Shown here piece by piece: positions 1-5,681 of a stretch of 6,149 nucleotides of DNA (positions are counted from its first letter, which is position 1; each line of letters starts with the position of its first letter). Origin of the DNA: Desulfobacteraceae bacterium. Its GTDB lineage: Bacteria > Desulfobacterota > Desulfobacteria > Desulfobacterales > BuS5. The notes under the pieces were generated by a model, which was not told the DNA's origin, searched no databases, and was given only the letters and a program-made list of their open reading frames with translations. The position numbers and the translations under genes were made by a program. The stretch spans positions 1 to 6,149 of the forward strand of contig DAOWMW010000083.1 of NCBI GenBank assembly GCA_030642865.1, read 5' to 3'.

Positions 1-1152
1 AGTATATATGCCTTTAGGGGGGCAAGCTTTAAAAACATCATGGCGTTTCCACAAAAATTCCCTGGCACAAAAATCATAAAACTTGAAGAAAATTACCGGA
101 GTGTTCAACCCATACTTAATCTTACCAATCAGATTATAGAAAGGGCATCTGAAAAATATTCAAAACTCCTTTTTACCAGTAAAGAGGGGGGGGTGAAGCC
201 TATACTTTTGAGTACAGATGATGAAAACTCCCAATCCTGTTTTATAGTTAAAGAGATTGAAAAGCTATATGAAAAGGGAATCCCCCTAAACCAGATTTCC
301 ATACTTTTCAGGGCAGGTTTTCATTCCTTTGATCTTGAAGTTGAACTTTCAAAAGCAAAAATTCCTTTTATCAAAGTGGGGGGCTTCAAGTTCATGGAAT
401 CTGCCCACATAAAAGATGTTATTGCCCACTTGAAAGTAATGCACAACCCCAATGACAAGGTGAGCTGGTACAGAATTCTCCTTTTACTGGATACAATAGG
501 TCCCAAAACTGCCGGCAGAATTTTTGATTTAATAACAGAAAAAAATAAAGGGGCTGCAGGTTTGGCCGAAATAACCCTCAAGCCTAAAACTGCAGAAAGG
601 ACAGCAGGGTTAAAAAATATATTTGCACAAATGAACTCCAGCCGGCAATCTGTTTTCCCCATGGGAGAAATAATTATCAGGTACTATGCTCCCATACTGG
701 AAAAAAAGTATGATGATTACCCAAAAAGGATAAAAGATCTGGAGCATCTTGCAACAATCATGGAGCGTTATGACAATCTTGAAACTTTTTTGGCTGATAT
801 CTCCCTGGAGCCCCCCAATACAAGTATGGACAACACATTTACAGCCGATTCTTCGGGGAATGACCGGTTAGTTTTATCCACAATACATTCAGCAAAAGGA
901 CTTGAATGGCATACTGTCTTTATAATATGGGCATTAGATGGACGATTTCCTTCTTTACATGCGTTGAACAACCCTGAAGATCTTGAAGAAGAACGAAGGC
1001 TTATGTATGTGGCATCAACCCGCGCAAGGGAAAAACTCTTTTTTATTCATCCAGCTTATTTTTATGATAGAAGTTCCGGCACAATACTTGGTGCTCCATC
1101 ATCCTTTATCGACATGTTATCGGAAAAAATTCTTGAAAAAAAATCAATATAG
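1..1152 (+). CDS. UvrD/PcrA-type superfamily 1 ATP-dependent DNA helicase, C-terminal part (5' end outside window)
   Basis: The reading frame is open from base 1, so the gene starts upstream; the ATG at 40 is internal. 383 residues are visible. Helicase motifs appear in order: SIYAFRGA at the window edge (end of motif III, with the usual preceding Gln cut off), LEENYRS (motif IV, residues 29-35), STIHSAKGLEW (motif V, about 293-303) and EEERRLMYVASTRARE (motif VI, about 329-344). Between them lies the 2A/2B region, including ILFRAGFHSFDLEVEL and a helix-hairpin-helix-like IGPKTAGRI. Family knowledge: these enzymes move 3' to 5' on DNA in repair, replication restart or plasmid replication. Only about 40 residues follow motif VI, so the long C-terminal tail of E. 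coli UvrD or PcrA is absent, and a specific uvrD or pcrA name is not justified. The Walker A and DEAD-like motifs are not in view. The gene ends in TAG, 83 bp before the phosphate permease on the same strand. Confidence 0.93.
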   Translation, partial: SIYAFRGASFKNIMAFPQKFPGTKIIKLEENYRSVQPILNLTNQIIERASEKYSKLLFTSKEGGVKPILLSTDDENSQSCFIVKEIEKLYEKGIPLNQISILFRAGFHSFDLEVELSKAKIPFIKVGGFKFMESAHIKDVIAHLKVMHNPNDKVSWYRILLLLDTIGPKTAGRIFDLITEKNKGAAGLAEITLKPKTAERTAGLKNIFAQMNSSRQSVFPMGEIIIRYYAPILEKKYDDYPKRIKDLEHLATIMERYDNLETFLADISLEPPNTSMDNTFTADSSGNDRLVLSTIHSAKGLEWHTVFIIWALDGRFPSLHALNNPEDLEEERRLMYVASTRAREKLFFIHPAYFYDRSSGTILGAPSSFIDMLSEKILEKKSI

Positions 1153-1235
1153 ATTTTCAAATGGCCCCTAAACAAAAAAACAAAATTTTTTGCAGGGATT
1201 CTCCTCCTGAAGATTAACAGGTTTAAATATAAATT

Positions 1236-2465
1236 ATGTCACCTGAGTCTTACGTTTTAATTACAGGCTATATTTTCGGTTTTTATATGGCATGGAACAT
1301 TGGTGCAAATGATGTTGCCAATTCCATGGCATCTGCTGTTGGCGCCAAAGCCCTGACAATACGTCAGGCGGTATTTATTGCAGGGATATTAAATATCGTG
1401 GGTGCTACATTTATAGGGTCCCATGTCACTAATACAATCAGAAAAGGGATAGTCTCCACAACCATCCTTACAGATCCGCGTTTGGCCCTTATTGGAGCAC
1501 TTTCTGCACTCCTTGCGGCAGCACTGTGGGTCAGCTTTGCCACATGGAAATCTCTTCCAGTCTCAACAACCCATTCCATAGTTGGCGCCATGATAGGATT
1601 TGGAATTATGGCAGGGGGTTTTTCCGTGATAAATTGGGGTAAACTTGCAGCTGTTGCAATAAGCTGGGTCATATCCCCCCTGATTAGTATGATAATCAGC
1701 TATCTTATGTTTAAATGTATAGTAAAAATTATTCTGGCCAGAAGAGACCCCTATTCCAGGGCAATAAATCTCTCTAAATATTTCATAGGAATTACAGTTT
1801 TTATCATAATCCTCTCCTTCCTTTTTAAAACCCCCCTTGGGAAAAGATTTGCCATGGAAACCCACGAAGCACTTATTTTAGCCGTAATTATCGCTACCAG
1901 CCTTGGCTTATTGGGAAAACTGGGCATTAAAAAATTTTTTTCCTCGAAAAAAAGAAAAGCTGATACAGAAGAAATATTCAAAGTGATTCAGGTAGGAACC
2001 TCATGTTATGTTGCTTTGGCCCAGGGGTCAAATGATGTGGCCAATGCCATAGGTCCCCTTGCTGTAATATATTTTCTGGTGAAAACAGGAAGTGTGGGGG
2101 CAACTGTGCCTGTGCCGATTTTTCTGTTGCTATTTGGAGGAGTCGGTATTTCACTGGGAGTTGGTATGGCTGGCCACAGAGTGATGAAAACTCTCGGGAC
2201 AAAGATTACCACGCTCAACAATACCCGTGGTTTCTCTGTTGATTTTGCAGCCGCCACAACAGTAATGATTGCATCAAAAATGGGCCTTCCTGTATCAACA
2301 ACCCATGCAGCAGTTGGAGGGGTACTGGGGGTTGGATTTGCCCGGGGGATGGAGGCGGTTAACTTCAAAATAATTTTTCAGATCATAATTTACTGGATTT
2401 TAACAGTTCCTGCATCGGCTTTAACAAGCATGATAATCTTTTTAATTCTAAAACATGTTATATAG
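1236..2465 (+). CDS. pit: PiT-family inorganic phosphate transporter (permease)
   Basis: Predicted 409-residue, strongly hydrophobic inner-membrane protein. It shows the internal duplication that defines the PiT (PF01384) family: GANDVANS at residues 23-30 is echoed by GSNDVANA at 264-271, and LPVSTTH at 107-113 is repeated exactly at 351-357, each followed by a Gly-rich membrane segment. A charged cytoplasmic loop (about 231-248, rich in Lys/Arg) separates the halves. Family members import phosphate, usually as a metal-phosphate complex with protons, or with sodium in some lineages; the coupling ion cannot be read from the sequence. The length is in the usual bacterial range. The ATG at 1236 puts the first motif at the expected distance from the N-terminus, but the upstream Shine-Dalgarno is weak (ACAGG about 14 nt before). 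No convincing Pho box or promoter is visible in the 83-bp gap. The downstream DUF47 partner is the usual neighbour of PiT genes and supports the call. Confidence 0.95.
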   Translation: MSPESYVLITGYIFGFYMAWNIGANDVANSMASAVGAKALTIRQAVFIAGILNIVGATFIGSHVTNTIRKGIVSTTILTDPRLALIGALSALLAAALWVSFATWKSLPVSTTHSIVGAMIGFGIMAGGFSVINWGKLAAVAISWVISPLISMIISYLMFKCIVKIILARRDPYSRAINLSKYFIGITVFIIILSFLFKTPLGKRFAMETHEALILAVIIATSLGLLGKLGIKKFFSSKKRKADTEEIFKVIQVGTSCYVALAQGSNDVANAIGPLAVIYFLVKTGSVGATVPVPIFLLLFGGVGISLGVGMAGHRVMKTLGTKITTLNNTRGFSVDFAAATTVMIASKMGLPVSTTHAAVGGVLGVGFARGMEAVNFKIIFQIIIYWILTVPASALTSMIIFLILKHVI

Positions 2466-2469
2466 GAGG
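2464..2469 (+). promoter_or_regulatory. Ribosome binding site deciding the start of the DUF47 gene
   Basis: AGGAGG lies 6 nt before the ATG at 2476 and overlaps the TAG stop (2463-2465) of the permease gene. An earlier in-frame ATG at 2455 lies upstream of this site and has no Shine-Dalgarno of its own, so 2476 is preferred. The overlap suggests translational coupling of the two phosphate genes. Confidence 0.88.
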
Positions 2470-2475
2470 AAAACA

Positions 2476-3144
2476 ATGCGTATACCATTTCTTTCAATTT
2501 TTATAGCTTCCCCCTTTGAAGGACTCCAGGAGCATGCTGAAAAAGTAAAAGAATGCGCATGGACTTTTCAGCAGGCAATAGAATGCCATATTGAAAAAAA
2601 ATGTGAATCATTCACCAGGTTTGCTAAAGAAATAAGCATGTTGGAAAGTGAAGCAGATACAATCAAGCGCAGGATACGGGGGCACCTTCCCAAAGGGACA
2701 ATGCTCCCTGTGGACAAGTTCCAGTTATTCAGATATTTAAGAGAGCAGGATTTAATTCTTGATGCTGTGGAGGATGCTGTGGACTGGATCTCCTATCGGC
2801 CTGAGCCTGGAATTCCTGAAGAAGTTGCAGAAGATTTTATTCTTCTTGCTGATCAGGCAGTGGCGCCCATTGAAGAATTAAATATTATGGTTACTGAAGC
2901 AAGAAAATATTTTACAAATTTTTCAAAAAAACAACGGCTTATTGTTAAAAAGATCATCCACAACATACGGGTAATGGAGCATGATGCTGATACCACTGAA
3001 GATATGGTAAAACAGAAAGTATTCACATCAATCACAGATCCTGTTATGGTATTTCATCTGATACGGCTAAGCGAGACCATCGGTTTCATAGCGGATCATG
3101 CTGAAAATGCAGGAGACATGATGCGGGCAATGATAGCGGAATAA
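2476..3144 (+). CDS. DUF47/PhoU-like PiT accessory protein (TIGR00153 family)
   Basis: 222 residues, soluble and mostly helical by composition, with no signal peptide or membrane segment. The N-terminus (SPFEGLQEHAEKVKEC, residues 12-27) and the whole layout resemble the E. coli YkaA-type DUF47 family, distantly related to PhoU. Acidic helix motifs typical of PhoU-like metal-binding bundles are visible: LESEAD (56-61), MEHDAD (167-172) and ADHAENAGD (206-214). The LPKGTMLPVD segment (71-80) matches the conserved LP-G-F-PVDR-like turn of the family. DUF47 genes usually sit next to PiT transporters and are thought to modulate their activity or assembly; the exact biochemical role is not established. 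The gene follows the permease by 10 nt and ends in two tandem in-frame TAA codons. The start at 2476 is chosen because of the strong AGGAGG 6 nt upstream. Confidence 0.9.
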   Translation: MRIPFLSIFIASPFEGLQEHAEKVKECAWTFQQAIECHIEKKCESFTRFAKEISMLESEADTIKRRIRGHLPKGTMLPVDKFQLFRYLREQDLILDAVEDAVDWISYRPEPGIPEEVAEDFILLADQAVAPIEELNIMVTEARKYFTNFSKKQRLIVKKIIHNIRVMEHDADTTEDMVKQKVFTSITDPVMVFHLIRLSETIGFIADHAENAGDMMRAMIAE

Positions 3145-3148
3145 TAAC

Positions 3149-3173
3149 CGCTGACAAAATAAAATTATCAGCG
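3149..3173. terminator. Hairpin after the phosphate genes, possible (bidirectional) terminator
   Basis: CGCTGA (3149-3154) pairs perfectly with TCAGCG (3168-3173) around a 13-nt AT-rich loop that can add about two more pairs after one mismatch. On the plus strand it is followed only by TTT, so it is a weak intrinsic terminator at best. It starts 5 nt after the DUF47 stop codon, and its right arm runs into the left 9-bp direct repeat of the adjacent mini-element. Confidence 0.4.
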
Positions 3174-3178
3174 TTTCC
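3170..3178 (+). repeat. Left 9-bp target-site duplication candidate
   Basis: AGCGTTTCC occurs here and again at 3275-3283, exactly abutting the two ends of the 96-bp inverted-repeat element. A perfect 9-bp duplication in these positions is the expected footprint of transposition. Confidence 0.65.
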
Positions 3179-3274
3179 CAGCAGTGTCCGGATAGAATCT
3201 TGCGAGGGGATGGGTAATTTATTTCACCCCCAATCCTTAATTGTTTCTTGCAATTTCCTAACCGGACACCACTG
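3179..3274. mobile_element. 96-bp non-autonomous (MITE-like) element with terminal inverted repeats
   Basis: The ends form an imperfect inverted repeat: 21 of the outer 28 positions match when the left end is compared with the reverse complement of the right end. This includes the perfect block GTGTCCGG (3184-3191) against CCGGACAC (3262-3269). The element is bounded exactly by 9-bp direct repeats. Its interior also folds on itself (GGGT at about 3212 with ACCC at about 3226), so the transcript would be one long imperfect hairpin. It is too short to code for a transposase and would need one in trans. The parent insertion sequence cannot be named from this window. The alternative is a chance inverted repeat, which the 9-bp flanks make less likely. 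Confidence 0.65.
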
Positions 3275-3283
3275 AGCGTTTCC
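3275..3283 (+). repeat. Right 9-bp target-site duplication candidate
   Basis: Second perfect copy of AGCGTTTCC (first at 3170-3178), immediately after the right end of the 96-bp element. Its last bases also form part of the left arm of the hairpin at 3279-3300. Confidence 0.65.
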
Positions 3284-3300
3284 ATAAAAAACTATGGAAA
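3279..3300. terminator. Perfect 8-bp hairpin between the two mini-elements
   Basis: TTTCCATA (3279-3286) pairs with TATGGAAA (3293-3300) around a 6-nt loop. The stem is AT-rich and no T-run follows on the plus strand, so termination is only a possibility. Read on the minus strand, the loop gives a T-run (GTTTTTT) but inside the hairpin. It may be what is left of the original terminator region of the two convergent operons before the insertions. Confidence 0.3.
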
Positions 3301-3312
3301 AGGAGAATCTTA

Positions 3313-3469
3313 GGACTCGATCAAAAATAACTTAGCATTTTAAGCGTCGATCCATCCTGTCTGACTGCGTTACGAAAACGTATAAATATCTTGATATTCC
3401 TGCGTTTTCACGCCTTGTCAGACAGGCGCCTCAACACTTAAATTTGCCAATTTATTTTCGATCGAATCC
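3313..3469. mobile_element. 157-bp imperfect palindrome, MITE-like element flanked by TTA
   Basis: The whole stretch reads almost the same on both strands, with its centre near 3391. Paired blocks: GGACTCGATC (3313-3322) with GATCGAATCC (3460-3469, one mismatch); CCTGTCTGAC (3356-3365) with GTCAGACAGG (3417-3426, perfect); GAAAACG (3374-3380) with CGTTTTC (3403-3409, perfect); AATATC with GATATT at the centre (3385-3398). Of the outer 20 positions 17 match. TTA stands on both sides (3310-3312 and 3470-3472), consistent with a 3-bp target duplication (or a TA duplication plus one base). There is no ORF of its own. As RNA it would form a long cruciform-like hairpin. It may be a dispersed repeat of this genome; the family is not identifiable here. 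Confidence 0.7.
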
Positions 3470-3703
3470 TTAAAAAAAAGCCCACCATATATACAGCCCC
3501 AGTCCTGCCAAAGATAAAACAGCTAAAATATAGGCCTTCCAGTCAATGGGTTTTTCTGCAAACCCGTCTTTGTTTACTTTGCCAACTTTTTTTTTGCAAT
3601 ATTCACAAAATTCTGCATCCAAAGGGAGTTTCGCAAGACATTCATAGCATTTCTTCGTGGTATAGATACGCCTGCCGTCATGTTCAGCGTCGGATGTCTG
3701 CAT
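3470..3703 (-). CDS. Small zinc-ribbon protein with a C-terminal membrane anchor, function unknown
   Basis: 77 residues. A zinc-ribbon-like knuckle pair CYEC (Cys19, Cys22) and CEYC (Cys33, Cys36) is separated by ten residues, preceded by RRIYTTKK. A short polar linker leads to one hydrophobic segment at about 57-77 ending in WWAFF at the very C-terminus. This predicts a tail-anchored-like protein with the zinc ribbon probably in the cytoplasm; the topology is inferred. The start is well supported by AAGGAG 9 nt upstream. That site overlaps the stop codon (3718-3720) of the out-of-frame ppiD tail, so this gene was probably translationally coupled to full-length ppiD. The TAA stop (3470-3472) is also the TTA flank of the 157-bp palindrome. 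I recognise no named family and assign no function; the operon position suggests an envelope or secretion role. Confidence 0.82.
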   Translation of the reverse strand: MQTSDAEHDGRRIYTTKKCYECLAKLPLDAEFCEYCKKKVGKVNKDGFAEKPIDWKAYILAVLSLAGLGLYIWWAFF

Positions 3704-3712
3704 AATTTCAAG

Positions 3713-3718
3713 CTCCTT
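3713..3718 (-). promoter_or_regulatory. Ribosome binding site of the zinc-ribbon gene
   Basis: AAGGAG on the minus strand, 9 nt before the ATG at 3703. It shares one base with the TAA (3720-3718) that closes the displaced ppiD C-terminal frame, a typical arrangement for coupled translation. Confidence 0.8.
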
Positions 3719-3879
3719 TACAAAAAATCTTTTTCAACGATAATTTCACTTCTGCTTCTAAGCTCTGACAGTAACAGGTCAAAATGCTGCCGCTGTTTTT
3801 TTCTGATGATCATATTTTTTATATTTTCTTCTTCTTTGACAAACAGTTCTGGATCAGGTTCTTTTCTCTCTTTAAACTT
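3718..3879 (-). pseudogene. ppiD: Displaced C-terminal 53 codons of ppiD, out of frame
   Basis: Directly after the in-frame ppiD stop, another minus-strand frame is open for 53 codons (starting KFKERKEPDPELFVKEEEN, ending VEKDFL) and closes with TAA at 3720-3718. Its composition (charged, helical, FKE-K-PDPE-F-KE start) matches what usually follows a GGYYII-type strand at the end of PpiD/SurA-like proteins. It has no convincing start of its own: an internal ATG exists at codon 22 (3816-3814) but with no clear ribosome binding site. The two frames join if one 5-bp unit is removed from the tandem repeat at 3881-3895. It would be silent in the sequence as given, unless slippage or ribosomal frameshifting restores it. 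Confidence 0.8.
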
Positions 3880-5612
3880 TATAATATAATATAATACCCG
3901 CCCTGCTCCTTGACGATATTTTTGGGAAATTGCTCCTTTTCCGAAAGGAAAAACGCCGCATTAATTCCTTTTTTTCCAAGTCCTGTTTTCCTGAAAGAGT
4001 CATTCCGCTTAAAAAAAAGAGTCTCCTGTGGGGACAATTTATATTTTTCGCTCAATTCTGCCATGGAGTCTCCATTTTTTAAAGCAGTCAAAAACTTTTC
4101 AGCATCTTCCTTTGCGCTTGTATCTTTTTTTTCTTTTACCAAATCAATTCTAACCTGTTCTTTTACCTTTTCAAGTTCAGGAATCATTGCAGGTTTTTTT
4201 CCCACAGGCTGAATAATATAAAATTTCCCCTTAAAATCCTTAATATCACTTATTTCCGTATCTTCAAGAGAAAATACGGTGGATGCAAATTTTGAAGAAT
4301 CAGCGACTCCTTTTATCCCACCATTTTTTGTAAAAAAACCTGTTGTATGAATTTCAAGATTATATTCCCTTGCAACATTTATTAGATCATCTCCATCAAA
4401 GGAAATATTATAAACCCTTTCAGCTTCTTCATAAGCAAGATCTGCAGCCAGTCCCCCTGCGAGTTTATCATAAATTTTATCTTTTGCATCCTCAAAAGGG
4501 AGAACAAACTCTTTATTCACTTTTTCAACCTTGATAATGTGCCACCCGAATCTGGTACGGACGGGGTCACTTATCTCCCCAGCCTCCATTGAAAAAGCTT
4601 TGTCAGAAAAAGGTGGGACCATATGCTTTTTCCCAAATGTTCCAAGGTCTCCCCCTTTATTCCTGGTTGGACACTGGGAATGTTTTTTTGCAAGCTCTGC
4701 AAAATCTTTCCCGCCTTTTGCAATCTTTGATATATTTAAAGCCTGTTCCCTCTTTTCCTTCACCTTTTCAGAATCATCATCAGATTTTGTTTTAATTAAT
4801 ATATGACGGGCATGTACAGTTGCAGAAATAACAAATTCTTCAGGGGTATCCACGTAATATTCCATTAATTTTTCATCTGATATTGAGACAGAGTCTTTAT
4901 AATCATCCGGATCAAAAAGAAGGTACTGTGCTTTAACTTCAGGTTCTGTTTTATAAGATTCCATGTGAGTATTAAAAAAAGTTTCTATTTCTTCATCAGA
5001 TACTGAAATGTTTTTATACTGGCCAGGCAAAAAAGTAACATACTCCACCTTGACTGATCTGTTTGTCCAGGCATACCATTGCCTGGCCTCAAGCTCTGAA
5101 ACCTTGACACTGTTTGTTATCATCTGTCTCAATTTTTCTACGAGCATTCTTTTTTGATGACTTGCTTCAAATTCTTCGGGAGTTAATCTTGCGCGATCCA
5201 GTATTTTTCTGTAAAGGCTGGAATCGAAATATCCATTGGTCTTAAAAACAGAAATTTTATTTATTGCATTTATCATCTCCTCTTTTGAGACAAGCAAGCC
5301 CAGGCGATTTGCTTCCTTAAGGAGCATTTTTTGATCTATTAAACCGTTTAAAGCCTGCTCTTTTAGCCTGAGTATCTTAATTATATTGTCATCTAAAGCT
5401 TCACCCAAATTCTTTCGCAGTTGTTCAATAATATTATTATAAGCATTCTGGTATTCTTCATATGATATGGATTCCCCATCAACGCTTGCAACCAAATTCG
5501 GGTTTTTATCCCTGAAACTTCCAACGCCCCAGAATACAAAAACAGTTATTATTGCTCCCAAAAAAATTTTAACGATCCAGGAACCAGCTTGTTTACGCAT
5601 AAAATCTAACAT
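3879..5612 (-). CDS. ppiD: PpiD-like membrane-anchored periplasmic parvulin chaperone, frame broken near the 3' end
   Basis: 577 residues as read. The N-terminus MLDFMRKQAGSWIVK followed by one membrane segment (about 14-33) is typical of PpiD: short cytoplasmic tail, inner-membrane anchor, large periplasmic part. Next comes a SurA_N-like helical region (about 34-190, with VDGESISYEEY), then a parvulin rotamase domain at about 263-365 with HARHILIK, SQCPTRNKGGDLGTFG, VPPFSDKAF and FGWHIIKVE, then a C-terminal chaperone region. PpiD assists folding of exported proteins near the SecYEG exit. Start choice: ATG at 5612 has GGGG 6 nt upstream and gives the family N-terminus; the ATG at 5624 and TTG at 5669 are less likely. 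It lies 69 nt after secA. The frame stops at TAA (3881-3879) inside a 3x5-bp tandem repeat. With one unit fewer the protein would be about 629 residues, close to the 623 of E. coli PpiD. Confidence 0.9.
   Translation of the reverse strand: MLDFMRKQAGSWIVKIFLGAIITVFVFWGVGSFRDKNPNLVASVDGESISYEEYQNAYNNIIEQLRKNLGEALDDNIIKILRLKEQALNGLIDQKMLLKEANRLGLLVSKEEMINAINKISVFKTNGYFDSSLYRKILDRARLTPEEFEASHQKRMLVEKLRQMITNSVKVSELEARQWYAWTNRSVKVEYVTFLPGQYKNISVSDEEIETFFNTHMESYKTEPEVKAQYLLFDPDDYKDSVSISDEKLMEYYVDTPEEFVISATVHARHILIKTKSDDDSEKVKEKREQALNISKIAKGGKDFAELAKKHSQCPTRNKGGDLGTFGKKHMVPPFSDKAFSMEAGEISDPVRTRFGWHIIKVEKVNKEFVLPFEDAKDKIYDKLAGGLAADLAYEEAERVYNISFDGDDLINVAREYNLEIHTTGFFTKNGGIKGVADSSKFASTVFSLEDTEISDIKDFKGKFYIIQPVGKKPAMIPELEKVKEQVRIDLVKEKKDTSAKEDAEKFLTALKNGDSMAELSEKYKLSPQETLFFKRNDSFRKTGLGKKGINAAFFLSEKEQFPKNIVKEQGGYYIIL
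3881..3895 (-). repeat. Three tandem copies of a 5-bp unit at the ppiD frame break
   Basis: ATAAT x3 on the plus strand, ATTAT x3 on the coding strand. Both relevant reading frames pass through it as Tyr-Tyr-Ile-Ile. With three copies the coding frame meets TAA at the 3' edge of the repeat; with two copies (or five) it enters the 53-codon C-terminal tail. A 5-bp unit changes the frame at every gain or loss. Confidence 0.9.
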
Positions 5613-5618
5613 ATTTTT

Positions 5619-5622
5619 CCCC
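5619..5622 (-). promoter_or_regulatory. Ribosome binding site favouring the ppiD start at 5612
   Basis: GGGG (within GGTGATGGGGAAAAAT) sits 6 nt before ATG 5612-5610. The alternative ATG at 5624 has only AAGG about 2 nt upstream, which is too close. Confidence 0.55.
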
Positions 5623-5681
5623 ATCACCTTGCAGTTTACAGTTGTTGGCAGGCCTGTAGAATTTTTCAAAAATCCATGCCA

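Noticed and set aside
1153..1235. Possible terminator or promoter between the helicase and permease genes
   Set aside because: There are only short AT-rich self-complementary bits (CAAAATTTTTTG) and a TATAAA too close to the ATG to act as a -10 box; no convincing -35/-10 pair or GC-rich hairpin.
2455..2475. Upstream ATG extending the DUF47 protein by seven residues
   Set aside because: It lies before the strong AGGAGG at 2464-2469 and within the permease coding end; the family N-terminus fits the ATG at 2476.
3067..3285. Minus-strand 72-residue open frame across the DUF47 3' end and the 96-bp element
   Set aside because: It is antisense to a solid gene, crosses an inserted element and has no protein-family resemblance.
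3313..3469. The palindrome as a standard intrinsic terminator
   Set aside because: No T-run follows the hairpin in either direction; the run of A at 3473-3479 is on the wrong side for plus-strand termination and precedes the hairpin on the minus strand.
5613..5669. Longer ppiD start (TTG 5669 or ATG 5624)
   Set aside because: The extra residues are not PpiD-like and lack a well-spaced ribosome binding site; MLDFMRK at 5612 is the usual N-terminus.
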